64,000 bases of DNA from Liolophura sinensis. Lineage: Eukaryota; Mollusca; Polyplacophora; Chitonida; Chitonidae. The DNA lies in the NCBI RefSeq assembly GCF_032854445.1, contig NC_088300.1, forward strand, positions 76,065,966 to 76,129,965, in the 5' to 3' direction. Position numbers and translations under genes: made by a program. Under the pieces are notes generated by a model. The model was not told the origin of the DNA. It made no database searches and worked only from the letters and a program-made list of their open reading frames with translations. Position 1 is the stretch's first letter; each line of letters opens with the position of its first letter. Below are positions 12,301 to 24,300 of the stretch, in pieces.

Positions 12301-15300
12301 GTATCTGAACATTCAAAGTTTATTCTTTGCAAACTATTCAACTCATAAATATAAATGGTTGTTGATTATTACATAACATAAAACTCAATACAAGCTATCA
12401 AATTAACTATCAAACAATGCATAATTTTAAGTGCTAAAAAAAATATGTTATCGAATATTTGCTAAATTTGTCACATTATTATCACCTTGCTGATGAATGT
12501 GTGCTTTTGAAATTTGCAGCCTGTTCCTGCTTTACACTCGCCATTCAGCAAATATTCAATGCAGTGATTTGGTGGAAAGCAGTTCGGAAAGTTGAAGAAC
12601 TCTGGCGGGCAAACTTGAGGAGGCACCTGAAAAAACAGAAGACAAAGATATAATGCAAATAAATATTCAAGCCAGACAGCACAAACATCAAACAAGACAT
12701 CAGAGAATACTGGTAGCTCACCTGATTGATTCGTTTGTAAAACTGCATAATGTTCAAGTCATGTGATACATTAAAATATTGACCTCTAAACCAAAAACAA
12801 CGTAGAATGATTGACACTATCATACACAGATATTATCTTCTAATTATATTGTCTAAGATCTTGCCATTAAATCGACAAGAAAGACCAAAATTATTATAAT
12901 GTCACAACTATGTTCACCATATGCGCAAGGATTGCAGAGCAGTGACCTCATATGTTACTGAGTTGTAAATCACTGTAGTGGTATCAGCCCTTGACCAATC
13001 AGAACAAAAGTCTGTGTGTTGCTCTAGCTAATTGGACAGAATATTTACTTATTTATTTCATTGGTGTTTTATGCCGTTGTCATGAATATTTCACTTATAC
13101 GACAGCGGCCAGCATTAATGGGGGACAAAAGATCGCAGGGGAAACCCACAATCATCTCCAGATTAATGGCAGACCTGGACTTAAACTCACAGTGACTGCA
13201 ATGGTTCGAGACTCCAAGGACATTGCGCTGTGCTGGCATGCTAACCACCTTGGCCATGTATAACCCTGTTATTAACAGACTGTTATTAGGTCTTGAGGTT
13301 ACTCAGATACAGGACTAAAGGTGATAGCTTGTTCACTCCACCTGATTAACCTGACCAATGTTGTATGACTGAAAAATTCTAGGGTACAGCATTAAACATC
13401 ACCAAAAATTACAAAAACAGAGAATCAGTGGTCACAAGATGAACAAGGGATCAGTGGTCACAAGATGAACAAGGGATCAGTGGTCACAAGATGAACAACG
13501 GATCAGTGGTAACAGAATTAACAGAGAATCAGTGGTCACAAGATAAACAAGGGATCAGTGGTAACACAATGAACAAGGGATCAGTAGTCACAAGATGAAC
13601 AAGGGATCAGTGGTAACACAATGAACAGAGAATTAGTGGTCACAAGATGAACAAGGGATCAGTGGTCACAAGATGAACAAGGGATCAGTGGTAACACAAT
13701 TAACAGAGAATCAGTGTCACAAGATGAACAAGGGATCAGTGGTAACACAATTAACAGAGAATCAGTGTCACAAGATGAACAAGGGATCAGTGGTAACACA
13801 ATTAACAGAGAATCAGTGGTCACAAGATGAACGAGGGATCAGTGGTAACACAATTAACAGAGAATGAGTGGTCACTAGATAAACAAGGGATCAGTGGTAA
13901 CACAATGAACAAGGGATCAGTGGTCACAAGATGAACAAGGGATCAGTGGTAACAGAATTAACAGAGAATCAGTGGTCACAAGATAAACAAGGGATCATTG
14001 GTAACACAATGAACAAGGGATCAGTAGTCACAAGATAAACAAGGGATCAGTGGTAACACAATGAACAGAGAATCAGTGGTCACAAGATGAACAAAGGATC
14101 AGTGGTCACAAGATGAACAAGGGATCAGTGGTCCTCATTGGTCAAGCTAGCTTTTATTTAAGAAGACAAAAACTACAAAAACCTTCTCACGGAGTAGTAA
14201 CACTGTATAAATTTCAAACTGGTTTGAATATATTTGAACCATAAAGGCCAAACTGATGTTATCTTTGCTATTAACATATTATACCTTTGCCTTTTCTCCA
14301 AGCAAGCTCTTCTTCACTATTTTCCCCATCACCACACTTTGGACAGCACCCAAGGTGATCGGAGACTTTGGCACTTTGGCTGGCGGTCCCATGACGGCCT
14401 TGGTTGTCTTCACAGGTATTTTGAAATCTCTAAAGGGAGACTGATCACTTGTGAGTTTGGAATGGGTTAAGGGTGGTGTGGTTTGACTGGTAGCTAAGTC
14501 TGGTATATCATTGTTGAATGCATCCATGTCTGTCACATCCTCATTCCAAAATGGCTGAGATAGACTGCAAAAATAAAAGCCAAAGCCAAATTTAAAATTT
14601 CATGCCAACTGTGATTCAGATAAATGACCCAACTGTGATCCCTGGTCTGTTAAATCCATGCTCACAGTGCAAATACTCTGTGGGTTTTATACAGTTGTTT
14701 AATATTGCCTCATTGGACAGCTGTATAGTAAGGTCCTGAAGAACATTTATAAACCAGTTTGTCCATGGAAGGGTGAAGATTTTGGATTATTCCCTAAAAT
14801 TTGATTCCACAGGCACAAAAGAGACACAATGTCTTGAACAGTTGAATAAACAGAACAGATCCAAAAACCCCACAGTAGGGCCTAATGTCACATCTGAATG
14901 TAGCAGCTGCAGTACTTACTCTCCTGGGGCCTCCGTGGCTCGGTTAGTGCGCTAGCGCAGCGTAATGAGCCAGGAGTCTCTCACCAATGCAGTCGCTGTC
15001 AGTTCAAGTCCAGCTCATGCTGGCTTCCTCTCCAGCCATACGTGGGAAAGTCTGCCAGCAGCCTGTAGATGTTTGTGTGTTTCCCCCAGGCTGTGCCCGG
15101 TTTCCTCCCACCAGGCCGCCGTGATATAAGTGAAATATTCTTGAGTACGGCTTAAAACATCTATCAAAAAAATAAATAAATAACTTACTCTCCTTCTTCC
15201 TGGAGGAAGCTGGCCTCTGACGGAGCAAGAATAGAAACCACATCATCGTCATCTGAATCAGAGCTCTCATAACATATCTCCCTTGTCTGCCACATCCATT

Positions 15301-18300
15301 TTCGTCTTGGCTTAGGGGTTTTTTCTCGAGCAGGAAAAACTGGAGATCTTGGTATATTTTGCTGGACCTTGAATGTTATAACAATGTCAAATTTGTACAG
15401 AAATAGCCAAAGAAGTGCATTTAAAAGAAGATGTAGGGTATAAAAAAGGTTTGCAAGTTTTATCTTACCAGAAACAAAGAGTGCGCACTAAGCTGGTATA
15501 CAGCTGTTGTTTAATTGTATTAACTTTCTGTACATGGGAAACCAAGTTTGTGTACATGAGGAAGTTAGTTGGTCAGCATTAGTAACAAAGCACATGAACA
15601 TGAAAAACTAAGTGCATGTAAATGATTAATGAAACACATGCACTGAGCAACTAGCTACTTCAACTGAAGAACTACACAGATCTATCTGAGCTGAGGCACT
15701 ATAGGTACCTATCTGAACTGAAGAACTACACAGACCTATCTGAGCTGAGGCACTATAGGTACCTATCTGAACTTGAAGAACTACACACACCTATCTGAGC
15801 CGAGGCACTATAGGTACCTACCTGAACTGAAGAACTACACATACCTATCTGAGCTGAGGAACTGCACATACCTATCTGAGCTGAGGAACTGCAGGTACCT
15901 ATCTGAACTGAAGAACTACACACACACCTATCTGAGCTGAGGCACTATAGGTACCTATCTGAACTGAAGAACTACACACACCTATCTGAGCCGAGGCACT
16001 ATAGGTACCTACCTGAACTGAAGAACTACACATACCTATCTGAGCTGAGGAACTGCAGGTACCTATCTGAACTGAAGAACTACACACACACCTATCTGAG
16101 CTGAGGCACTATAGGTACCTATCTGAGCTGAGGAACTGCAGGTACCTACCTGAACTGAAGAACTACACACACACCTATCTGAGCTGAGGCACTATAGGTA
16201 CCTATCTGAGCTGAGGAACTGCAGGTACCTACCTGAACTGAAGAACTACACACACCTATCTGAGCTGAGGCACTATAGGTACCTATCTGAGCCGAGGCAC
16301 TATAGGTACCTATCTGAGCTGAGGAACTGCAGGTACTGTACCTACTCGGTCTACTCAGAAACTATTTGCTTATACAGTAGGAATGAAGCATGTGTATCAC
16401 AGCTGTATCTGGACTTTGTTTTTTTTTGGAGGAAATAAATGTCACAAAACATTACTTTTGGGGGTGAAACTTCCTTCCACTCACACATCAGACAAAATGA
16501 AATAACTTAGCCATGAATCTGAGGTCAAACACAGTAAGTAAATGTACACGAAGAACTAGTGTTGCACACCATAGACACAAACTACACAAACATGGTTGGC
16601 CTTCCTCATTAAAGGAGAAAAAAAAACATGACACTATAGGCTGAAAAGAGCATTTTTTTTCTATCTGGTGATGCCTGCTGCATAATTTTGCCATTTTTCC
16701 TCGCCATACATGTAAAGCCTGAAAACGGCGAAGCTGGCATAAATCGCCGAGTCTATCCCGTCCTCCATCTTGTAATTTATGCTGGGGGAGTGTTGCCTCT
16801 CAGCCAATGAGAGTCGTTAAAACTAAAGGTTTGTTCGTGTAAACTCGGAACCTACGTCCAACATTTTGATTTCCCGATTGTCAAGCGGAAAACAAACTGT
16901 ACTGACCACTACCTTCTGGGAAGAAATATTCTACCTGAAATGTACGAACTGCACTTCCGCAGTTTCAAACAGCAATTCTCCTCCTAACACAGAAGACTTC
17001 AGGACTACGCCTTAGGCAATATAGTATCGCCCACAGCAGATTTTGGCGCTGACTTTATTTATAATTTATCAACTTGAGGTATTAATCAGAATTTTTTATG
17101 GCATGCATCTGCAAGAAAAAGCATACTCTTTTCAATAGTATTTGATTGATTTTTAAATTTTCTTCCCCTTTAAGCATAGATCTACTGTAGGGGAAATATA
17201 ACCATTACGGGAGTTTAAATTTCAGTGCTAAGTTAATGTTACAGACGCCTTGTGAGAAGAGTCAGCATACTCACCATGCGCTTAGCTGATGTAGTAAGCT
17301 CTGCCTGGTGGGAATCTGGCTCTGCAGCCATTCTGTCTTCTATAGTAGGGTCAGAGTCTACAGAAGCCAATCTGTTTTCTATAGTCGGGTCAGTGCCTAC
17401 ACAGGCCAATCTGCCTTCTATAGTCGGGTCAGTGTCTACACAGGCCAATCTGCCTTCTATAGTCGGGTCAGTGTCTACAGAAGCCAATCTGTTTTCTATG
17501 GTAGGGTCAGTGTCTACAGAAGCCAATCTGTCTCCTATAGTCGGGTCAGTGCCTACACAGGCCAATCTGCCTTCTATAGTCGGGTCAGTGTCTACAGAAG
17601 CCAATCTGTTTTCTATGGTAGGGTCAGTGTCTACAGAAGCCAATCTGTCTCCTATAGTCGGGTCAGTGCCTACACAGGCCAATCTGCCTTCTATAGTCGG
17701 GTCAGTGTCTACAGAAGCCAATCTGTTTTCTATGGTAGGGTCAGTGTCTACAGAAGCCAATCTGTCTCCTATAGTCGGGTCAGTGTCAACAGAAGCCAAT
17801 ATGTCTTCTATAGTCGGGTCAGTGTCTACAGAAGCCAATCTGTCTCCTATAGTCGGGTCAGTGTCTACAGAAGCCAATATGTCTTCTATAGTCGGGTCAG
17901 TGTCTATACCAGTCTTAACGCCCTGAGCAGGACTGGAGCCCTCTGATGAGATCACCGCCACATCAGCAGACTTTTCATCATCCTCGCATTCCTCAAGCTC
18001 TTCAATGTCAGCGGTTCCTCCGACAACTAAACCACTTTCCTCCGTCAAAGATGTATTGTCAGCTGGACCAAAACACATCCTTCCTGAAGGCTCACATTCA
18101 CCGGTTTCATCCATGGTAGCACAAAGAAAACTAGTCCCACAATCTGCTTCATCCACAGTCATATATGTTCTATCAATATCCACACTTTCCTCATTTGGTC
18201 CTTCTAAACAGTTATCTGTATCAGAGTCCTCCATAATCCTCCCGTCTTCATACTTATCTGATATATTATCACAGTGTGATGGTCCTTTCTCAGTTTCATT

Positions 18301-21300
18301 CAACTGCATGCGGCAAGGGTTCTCCATAGTCCATGGCTGATTACAGGTGTCTGCTTTAGCTGCATTTCCATTACCCATATCCCAGCATTCTTCTTCTAAA
18401 GCAGTGTAGGTTGAAGAATTACTAGAAGAAACATTAAGAAGGCTAATAAACGGTCCCTGGGATTGGTTCAGTGAGTTTTCTTTCATGCCAAGGAGCGGTG
18501 GTTTACAGGATGGTTGTGAATTTCCAAATGAGATTGTGGCTGGTTTGGGGAGCATGAGGACAGCTGTTTCTGGAGAACTACATGTACTAAGTCCTCCCAT
18601 TGTACTCTGTACAGATTCTTCATCAGAATCCAGCTCATACACAGGGGTGAAGTCCATCTCTTCCAAAACATCTTCAAATGCCTGTAGAACTTTTTCTTTT
18701 GAAACAGTTTTCTTTGACTTCAACACTTCACCTTTCCCAAATAATACCGATTGCTTTGACCCTTTAGCTGAACCAAAAGTCAGCTTCCTTGTTGATAGAG
18801 TCGAAGATGCAAAAGGTTTTATTTTACATCCATTTGGTACTGCTGATTGTTCCTTTGAAGCAGAACTATCGGATTTGGTGATTTTTGGCAAGAGCTTGGT
18901 CTGTTTGGGATGCCAAACATTATTTGGCCTCATGAAGTTTGAGAAAAAGATTTCCTCAGTTTGGCCTGAATAGTTGCAGTCTAAATCAATTTCCAGTGAT
19001 AATGGGGAAGAGGGCAATGGAAGATCTGGTACCATGTTGACAACTGTAACCATCTTCTGAGTGGGAGCATTTCCACCCTCTGACTGTTCCAACTCTAAAG
19101 TTGGTACATTTTCCCCACTAGCAGAGACATTGGCAGCGTCACATTTAGCAGAAAGATCATTATTTTCTTTCAATGGATTTCCGTGAAGAATTTCAAGAAA
19201 CGATAAAGGTTTATCAACTTCAAACTGTTGAGGTTTGGTCTTTTCCAATTCATCCTCGGCTTTTTTTCGTAAAATGTTTTGAGCTATTTTTGATTTCACT
19301 GGAGCAGAGAATCTACATGTAGGTATCACACCCGTAATCACAGGGTTATTTTCATCTATGTCTTGTTTCCTTTTTAGCTTTAAACAATTCTCTCCGGGGT
19401 TACTTTCCTCTGAGCTTTTCCTCCTCGACCTTTTAGCAGCTTCTTTAGATTTTTTCTTCTTTCCTTCACTTACAGGTTTACTAATGGCTAATTCAAAATC
19501 AGTGAGGACCTGTGTGTTCTTCTTAGGGGTTGTCTTCTTGGGTGATTTCTTTCTGGGAAACTTATTTTTAGGGGATTTCTTCTTAGAAGACTTCCCCCGT
19601 TTCCTCTGGAGCCCTTTAACTATCTCAAAATCACACACTGTGTTTGTTCTTACAATTGGGCTATTTGAGAAATTGTTTTCTGTTGTCTCTGTTTCTGGAG
19701 ATAATGCCCTCTCGGGCATTGGACTAATAACATGTTGCACAATATCTGCACTGCGTGTAGCTGAAACTACAGGCTGGTCATTCTCTGACACATTGCTATA
19801 ATGTTCAACAGAGTAGACATTGTTTTGTATAATATCCTCACTGTCTGAGGAAGACTTCTGATCTGCTGCACAGTCATGACCATGGTTTGCGCTTTTAGTA
19901 TCTATTACACACCTTTCATCACTTTTACCGGACAAGTCTAGAGACTTTACTTTCTTGGACTTTATTCGCCAGTAGAAATTACCTACTCTGCCTTTCCGAA
20001 TCAGAATCAAATTTCCAATCTTAATTTTCTTCTTCGTTGGTACTCTGTCTAGGATGACACAAGCTTTTAAATTGATGCCAGCTTCCTTTCTGATTGTTTC
20101 AGAGACCTGAACTTCGCCTAGACCACCTGGAGAGAAAACATCTTCTACCTCTTCTGATATACAATGACTAGGACTGGCAAATGAGCCAGGGCTTGCACTA
20201 AGATTTAAAACACCTGGGGATGCCTGAGGAAGGACAGCAGCATCAATCACCACCATCCTTTGTGCACAATTCTTAGAGGCACTATTAGTGAGACCTGCCT
20301 GTGACACTTTCTTGTCAACCTCCTTTGGCTTACATTTCTTGTGTTTGCCTATTGTTCTCTTCTGACTGTTCCAGTTAATGTTTTCCAGAAGAGGGCTGAA
20401 GTCTGTACTGGTAATATGTTCACTCACATCTGCAGAGTCAACTGTACGTTTCTTTCGTCCAGCTGTACTGCAAGAAGAAGGAATAACTTTTGGTGAGCCT
20501 GTATCGCTGGCACTGGACAGACTGGCATGACAGGAGATCAGTCTGTCAACCAGAGTAATTTCAGGATTGAGAACATCAGGCGTGTAACTTCCAGCACCAT
20601 CTGTCACATCAAGAGATTTGTTAATTCGCCTTTGAGATTTTTTCACCTTTAGTTTCTTCTTTTTAGTTTTAGCTCCAGAAGCTGGATAGACCGATTCTAC
20701 CTCAATTCTACGCTGATCACTTTGATCCTCAAGGGAACAAACCTGGTCAGTTATGACCTCCTCAATACTGTTTGTATGTGAGGAGTCGGATGTGACTAAT
20801 GGGCTGGTCAGACGGCTGCGACATGCCGACTGTGCTAACATCTCACAAACTACAGGCCTTTCTGTGACTAAAGTTTCAGAAAAGTTGTTCAAGACATCAT
20901 TTTTCTGGGAAATTTCAGTGGTTATCTCCTCACAATTGTTAGTTCTACATGACTTTCTTTCATAAATTTTACATCTGCTTGTTGGTGGACTTGACTTTGC
21001 AACAAAACAACTTTCAGACTGTAGTGTTTTTGAAGATTTCTTCTTTCCTGAACGAAGTATTTTTGCAGACTTGCTCTTTCCAGTACCTGCTACCTCTCCA
21101 GACGTATTTCCAGCTACCTCTGCTGAACTTCCCTTTCCAGCAACTTTTGGCTCTATAGCGCTCTTTCCAGTCCCTGCTGGCTCTTCATAGTTATTTTCAC
21201 ATTCTGGACAATCCCCTACAATATTCTCTGAACAAACATGCATCTTTTTGTAACCCTGAGATTTCATCTGTTTTATTGCCACAGAGGAATCCCCATATGA

Positions 21301-24300
21301 TGGGCAGGTATTTGGTAAGACTGTGACATAGGTTGCTGGTTTGTCTGAACAGTCACCAGATAATTTCATTTCGTCCTGGTCAAGGTCGTGCTCTGGAGTG
21401 GAAAAGCTAACATCACAGTAACCCTCCGGTGAGAAAGAATGCTCTGGAGCAAAATCCAACCTACTTTCACTACCTGTTGCTCCCAGTGTCCTCCCAGTCA
21501 ATGGGGATGGCAACATAAATGTGATGTCTGAATCATTCTCAAGGTCAATACACACATAATCCAATTTCAGCCTTTTACATGGCGGCTGTTGCACTTCCTC
21601 TTCCTTAACACCTCTAGATATCTTACAAATTTTCCTTTTTCTGTTTGGAAGAAAACATGTCGCTCTACGATCACTAATACGAAGCTGAAATCCCTTGCCA
21701 TGATGTGAATGGCTGGGTAAGGTTACATGCATGCTGTGACTAGAACAGTTTGGCATATTTTCAACAGATGGTAGACATTTTTGTCGTTCAAGTAATGATG
21801 CAGTTGTGGATTTGGGAGAAGCAAGCTTATCTTCAACCTGAGATATAATTCCTTCCAATATATTCTCAAGTTCCTGGTCAGAAATACATGTGTTTGCTGC
21901 TTCATAGGACTCTCCTCCAAAGCACAATGTAGTACCGCTGTCCTCATTGGAAGGGTAGTCCACAAGTAGTTTCTCGTGCTCAAAGTTCTTCAATGCATAT
22001 GTAAAAGAAATGTTCACCCGGTCTCCGGAGTCCAAGATTGTACAATCATCTACTTTAGAAAAACAAGATTCAAAAGCATTAATCGTAGACACCAAACTAT
22101 CCGAAATGTCACCATCTAAAGACTTAGCAAAGATAAAGTTATCATGCTCAAGTGACTCTGACTTGTCCCCTGGGCCAGAATAGCTGTCTACAAGAAATGG
22201 GGATTTTACTGGGGCTTCTTTAACTAAAAAGGATTTATTGGTCTTAGTTGAGGGCTTATTTTTCCTTTTTGCTGCACACAACTTTGGCTCCCGAAACTGA
22301 GTCCTCTCCTTATCCAGAATAACTGGAATCCCAGCTGACAAGGTCTGTTGGAAGTTAGTTTTAGCTTTCAGTTTGTTTGACACACATGATAAGACAGGTA
22401 TGTTTTCCCATGTTTCATTTGACTGGTCGGGATTGTTTCTATCTGGAGCAGGACAATCTTCATTAGGCTCCAGAACCAGTGATATTGACTTATTTGGACA
22501 CTGTGGTATTGCTGGACTTTCTTCATCACAGCGCACATGCTGCACAGCATTAAGAGAGTTGGCACACTTGCCATCTTCCCCTCTTTCTCCATGCTCCAAT
22601 ACAGCTTTGGGCACTGGCAGAGTACAAACGTCCAGAGATCTGGGCTTTGACGGGTCACAGGAACCTGCTGCAACAGGCTTGTTAATATCTGGCACAGGAG
22701 ATGCATCACTGTTAACTGATACTTCTACAATCACATTTTTATCTGCACCATTGCTTACAGAGGCCTTTTGTTTTCCTCTCTTAGATACACGAGGTGAGAT
22801 CCGCTTTTCATGGTTTGATAATACATGCTTACAAATCAATCCAGGTGTGTTTGGTTGGTTTAATGTTAATGGTTTTACATTTTCCACAATTAAGCCTGTC
22901 TTGGAAAATTCATTTGTTTTTCCACTGTATGACTCTGCATTAGGCGTACATGTGGCAAGACCAGCTGATAGATGCTTGTCACTCTCGTTCTGCATTCTTG
23001 TCAAAGGCCTTTTTGTTCTAGGACCCCGTCTTAACACAGGATGTGGTTTATACGGTCTACAAGCAGCTGGTGCACAGTTCATTTCCACACCATCCTCTGT
23101 AATGTCTACAATTTTAGCCACAGTCACAGTGACTTCATCAAGTGAACTACCTGACTTGGCCTTGGTCTTTTCTGCTGGAGACATGGTTATATCTGAAGAT
23201 GAAATCTTCAGCCTTGACAGCAGTCCTTTCTTTTTGGCAGTGGATTTGGTACACTTTGTCCTCCATCGTTTACCCTCTTTGGGTTTTGGAGTGGATGACA
23301 TTTTCCTGGACCGCAACTTTATAACTTTTCGCACGGGGCCATCATTAAATCTCAGAGCCTTCACACCACCTTCATGCAACACTGAAAAGACAGACCAGGT
23401 CAAGTTGTAACACATGATTCACTAAGCCACTGAACTTAGCGTGAAACAATGACTTGCCCCATTGTTTAACCCACATCTATTAGATTTAACCAACAGCAAG
23501 TTGATTCCTGATGTTAAGGGCCCATCAGCCAACAAGCATATTTTGACGTAACTTACAAAAGCTGATAATTACAGCCTAATCTGCAACTCACGTCTCGAAA
23601 GTTATCAAAAGTAAGTCTAAATATCAAATAACAGATGTAAAAATGCCTTCTTACTAGTTGTTAAGTTCACAGGAATGTGATGTGATAGTTGGTTTTTTTG
23701 CAGCGACCGACACATGTATTTAGATATTAAAGTGAAGACTGGTACCTTGACCGCGCGTCCGCGGCATAAACGAATTTATAGTTTAAGGCGTAAATCTACA
23801 AAATTTGGACGTTTCCTCACAATTTTTATGCTTACTGGTGACACTTTTATTTTAGTACAGCTCATCCGTCTAGCTGCAATTCACAGTCCTAAAGTTTATT
23901 TGAGATATAATATTAGTATACTGTTTTTATATATCTACTAAATGTAAGTATTTATTTATCTATTTGATTGGTGTTTTACACCGTACTCAAGAATATTTCA
24001 CTTATACGACAGCAGCCAGCATTATAGTGGGCGGAAAACCGGACAGAGCCCGGGGGAAACCCACGACCATCCGCAGGTTGCTAACAGACCTTCCTGCGTA
24101 GGACCGGAGAAGAAGCCAGCATGAGCTGAATAAATTTATGTAAGCATAAACGTTGATCATATTTGAAATTAATACCAATAGGTTATATTCAGAAGCATTA
24201 GTTATGTGTTGGCTCTATCTGTTGCGCAGCCTGTGTCATGTGGCTACCTGCCCCAAGCGGCCGCCTAATTTGTCTCCCTGTGCTGGCCACATGCAACAGG

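Noticed and set aside
13430-14135. Regular short repeats considered as a CRISPR array
   Set aside because: Units are contiguous with no unique spacers and lie in an intron of an animal gene.
17252-17946. Two long plus-strand open frames opposite the giant exon (units SIVGSVSTEANL and YSRVSVYRSQS)
   Set aside because: Both are mirror readings of the 39-bp coding minisatellite. The minus frame continues for 2,035 codons with proper splice sites.
22373-23410. 345-codon plus-strand open frame
   Set aside because: Opposite-strand shadow of the giant exon. Its composition reflects reverse-complemented Ser/Lys codons and no domain is visible.
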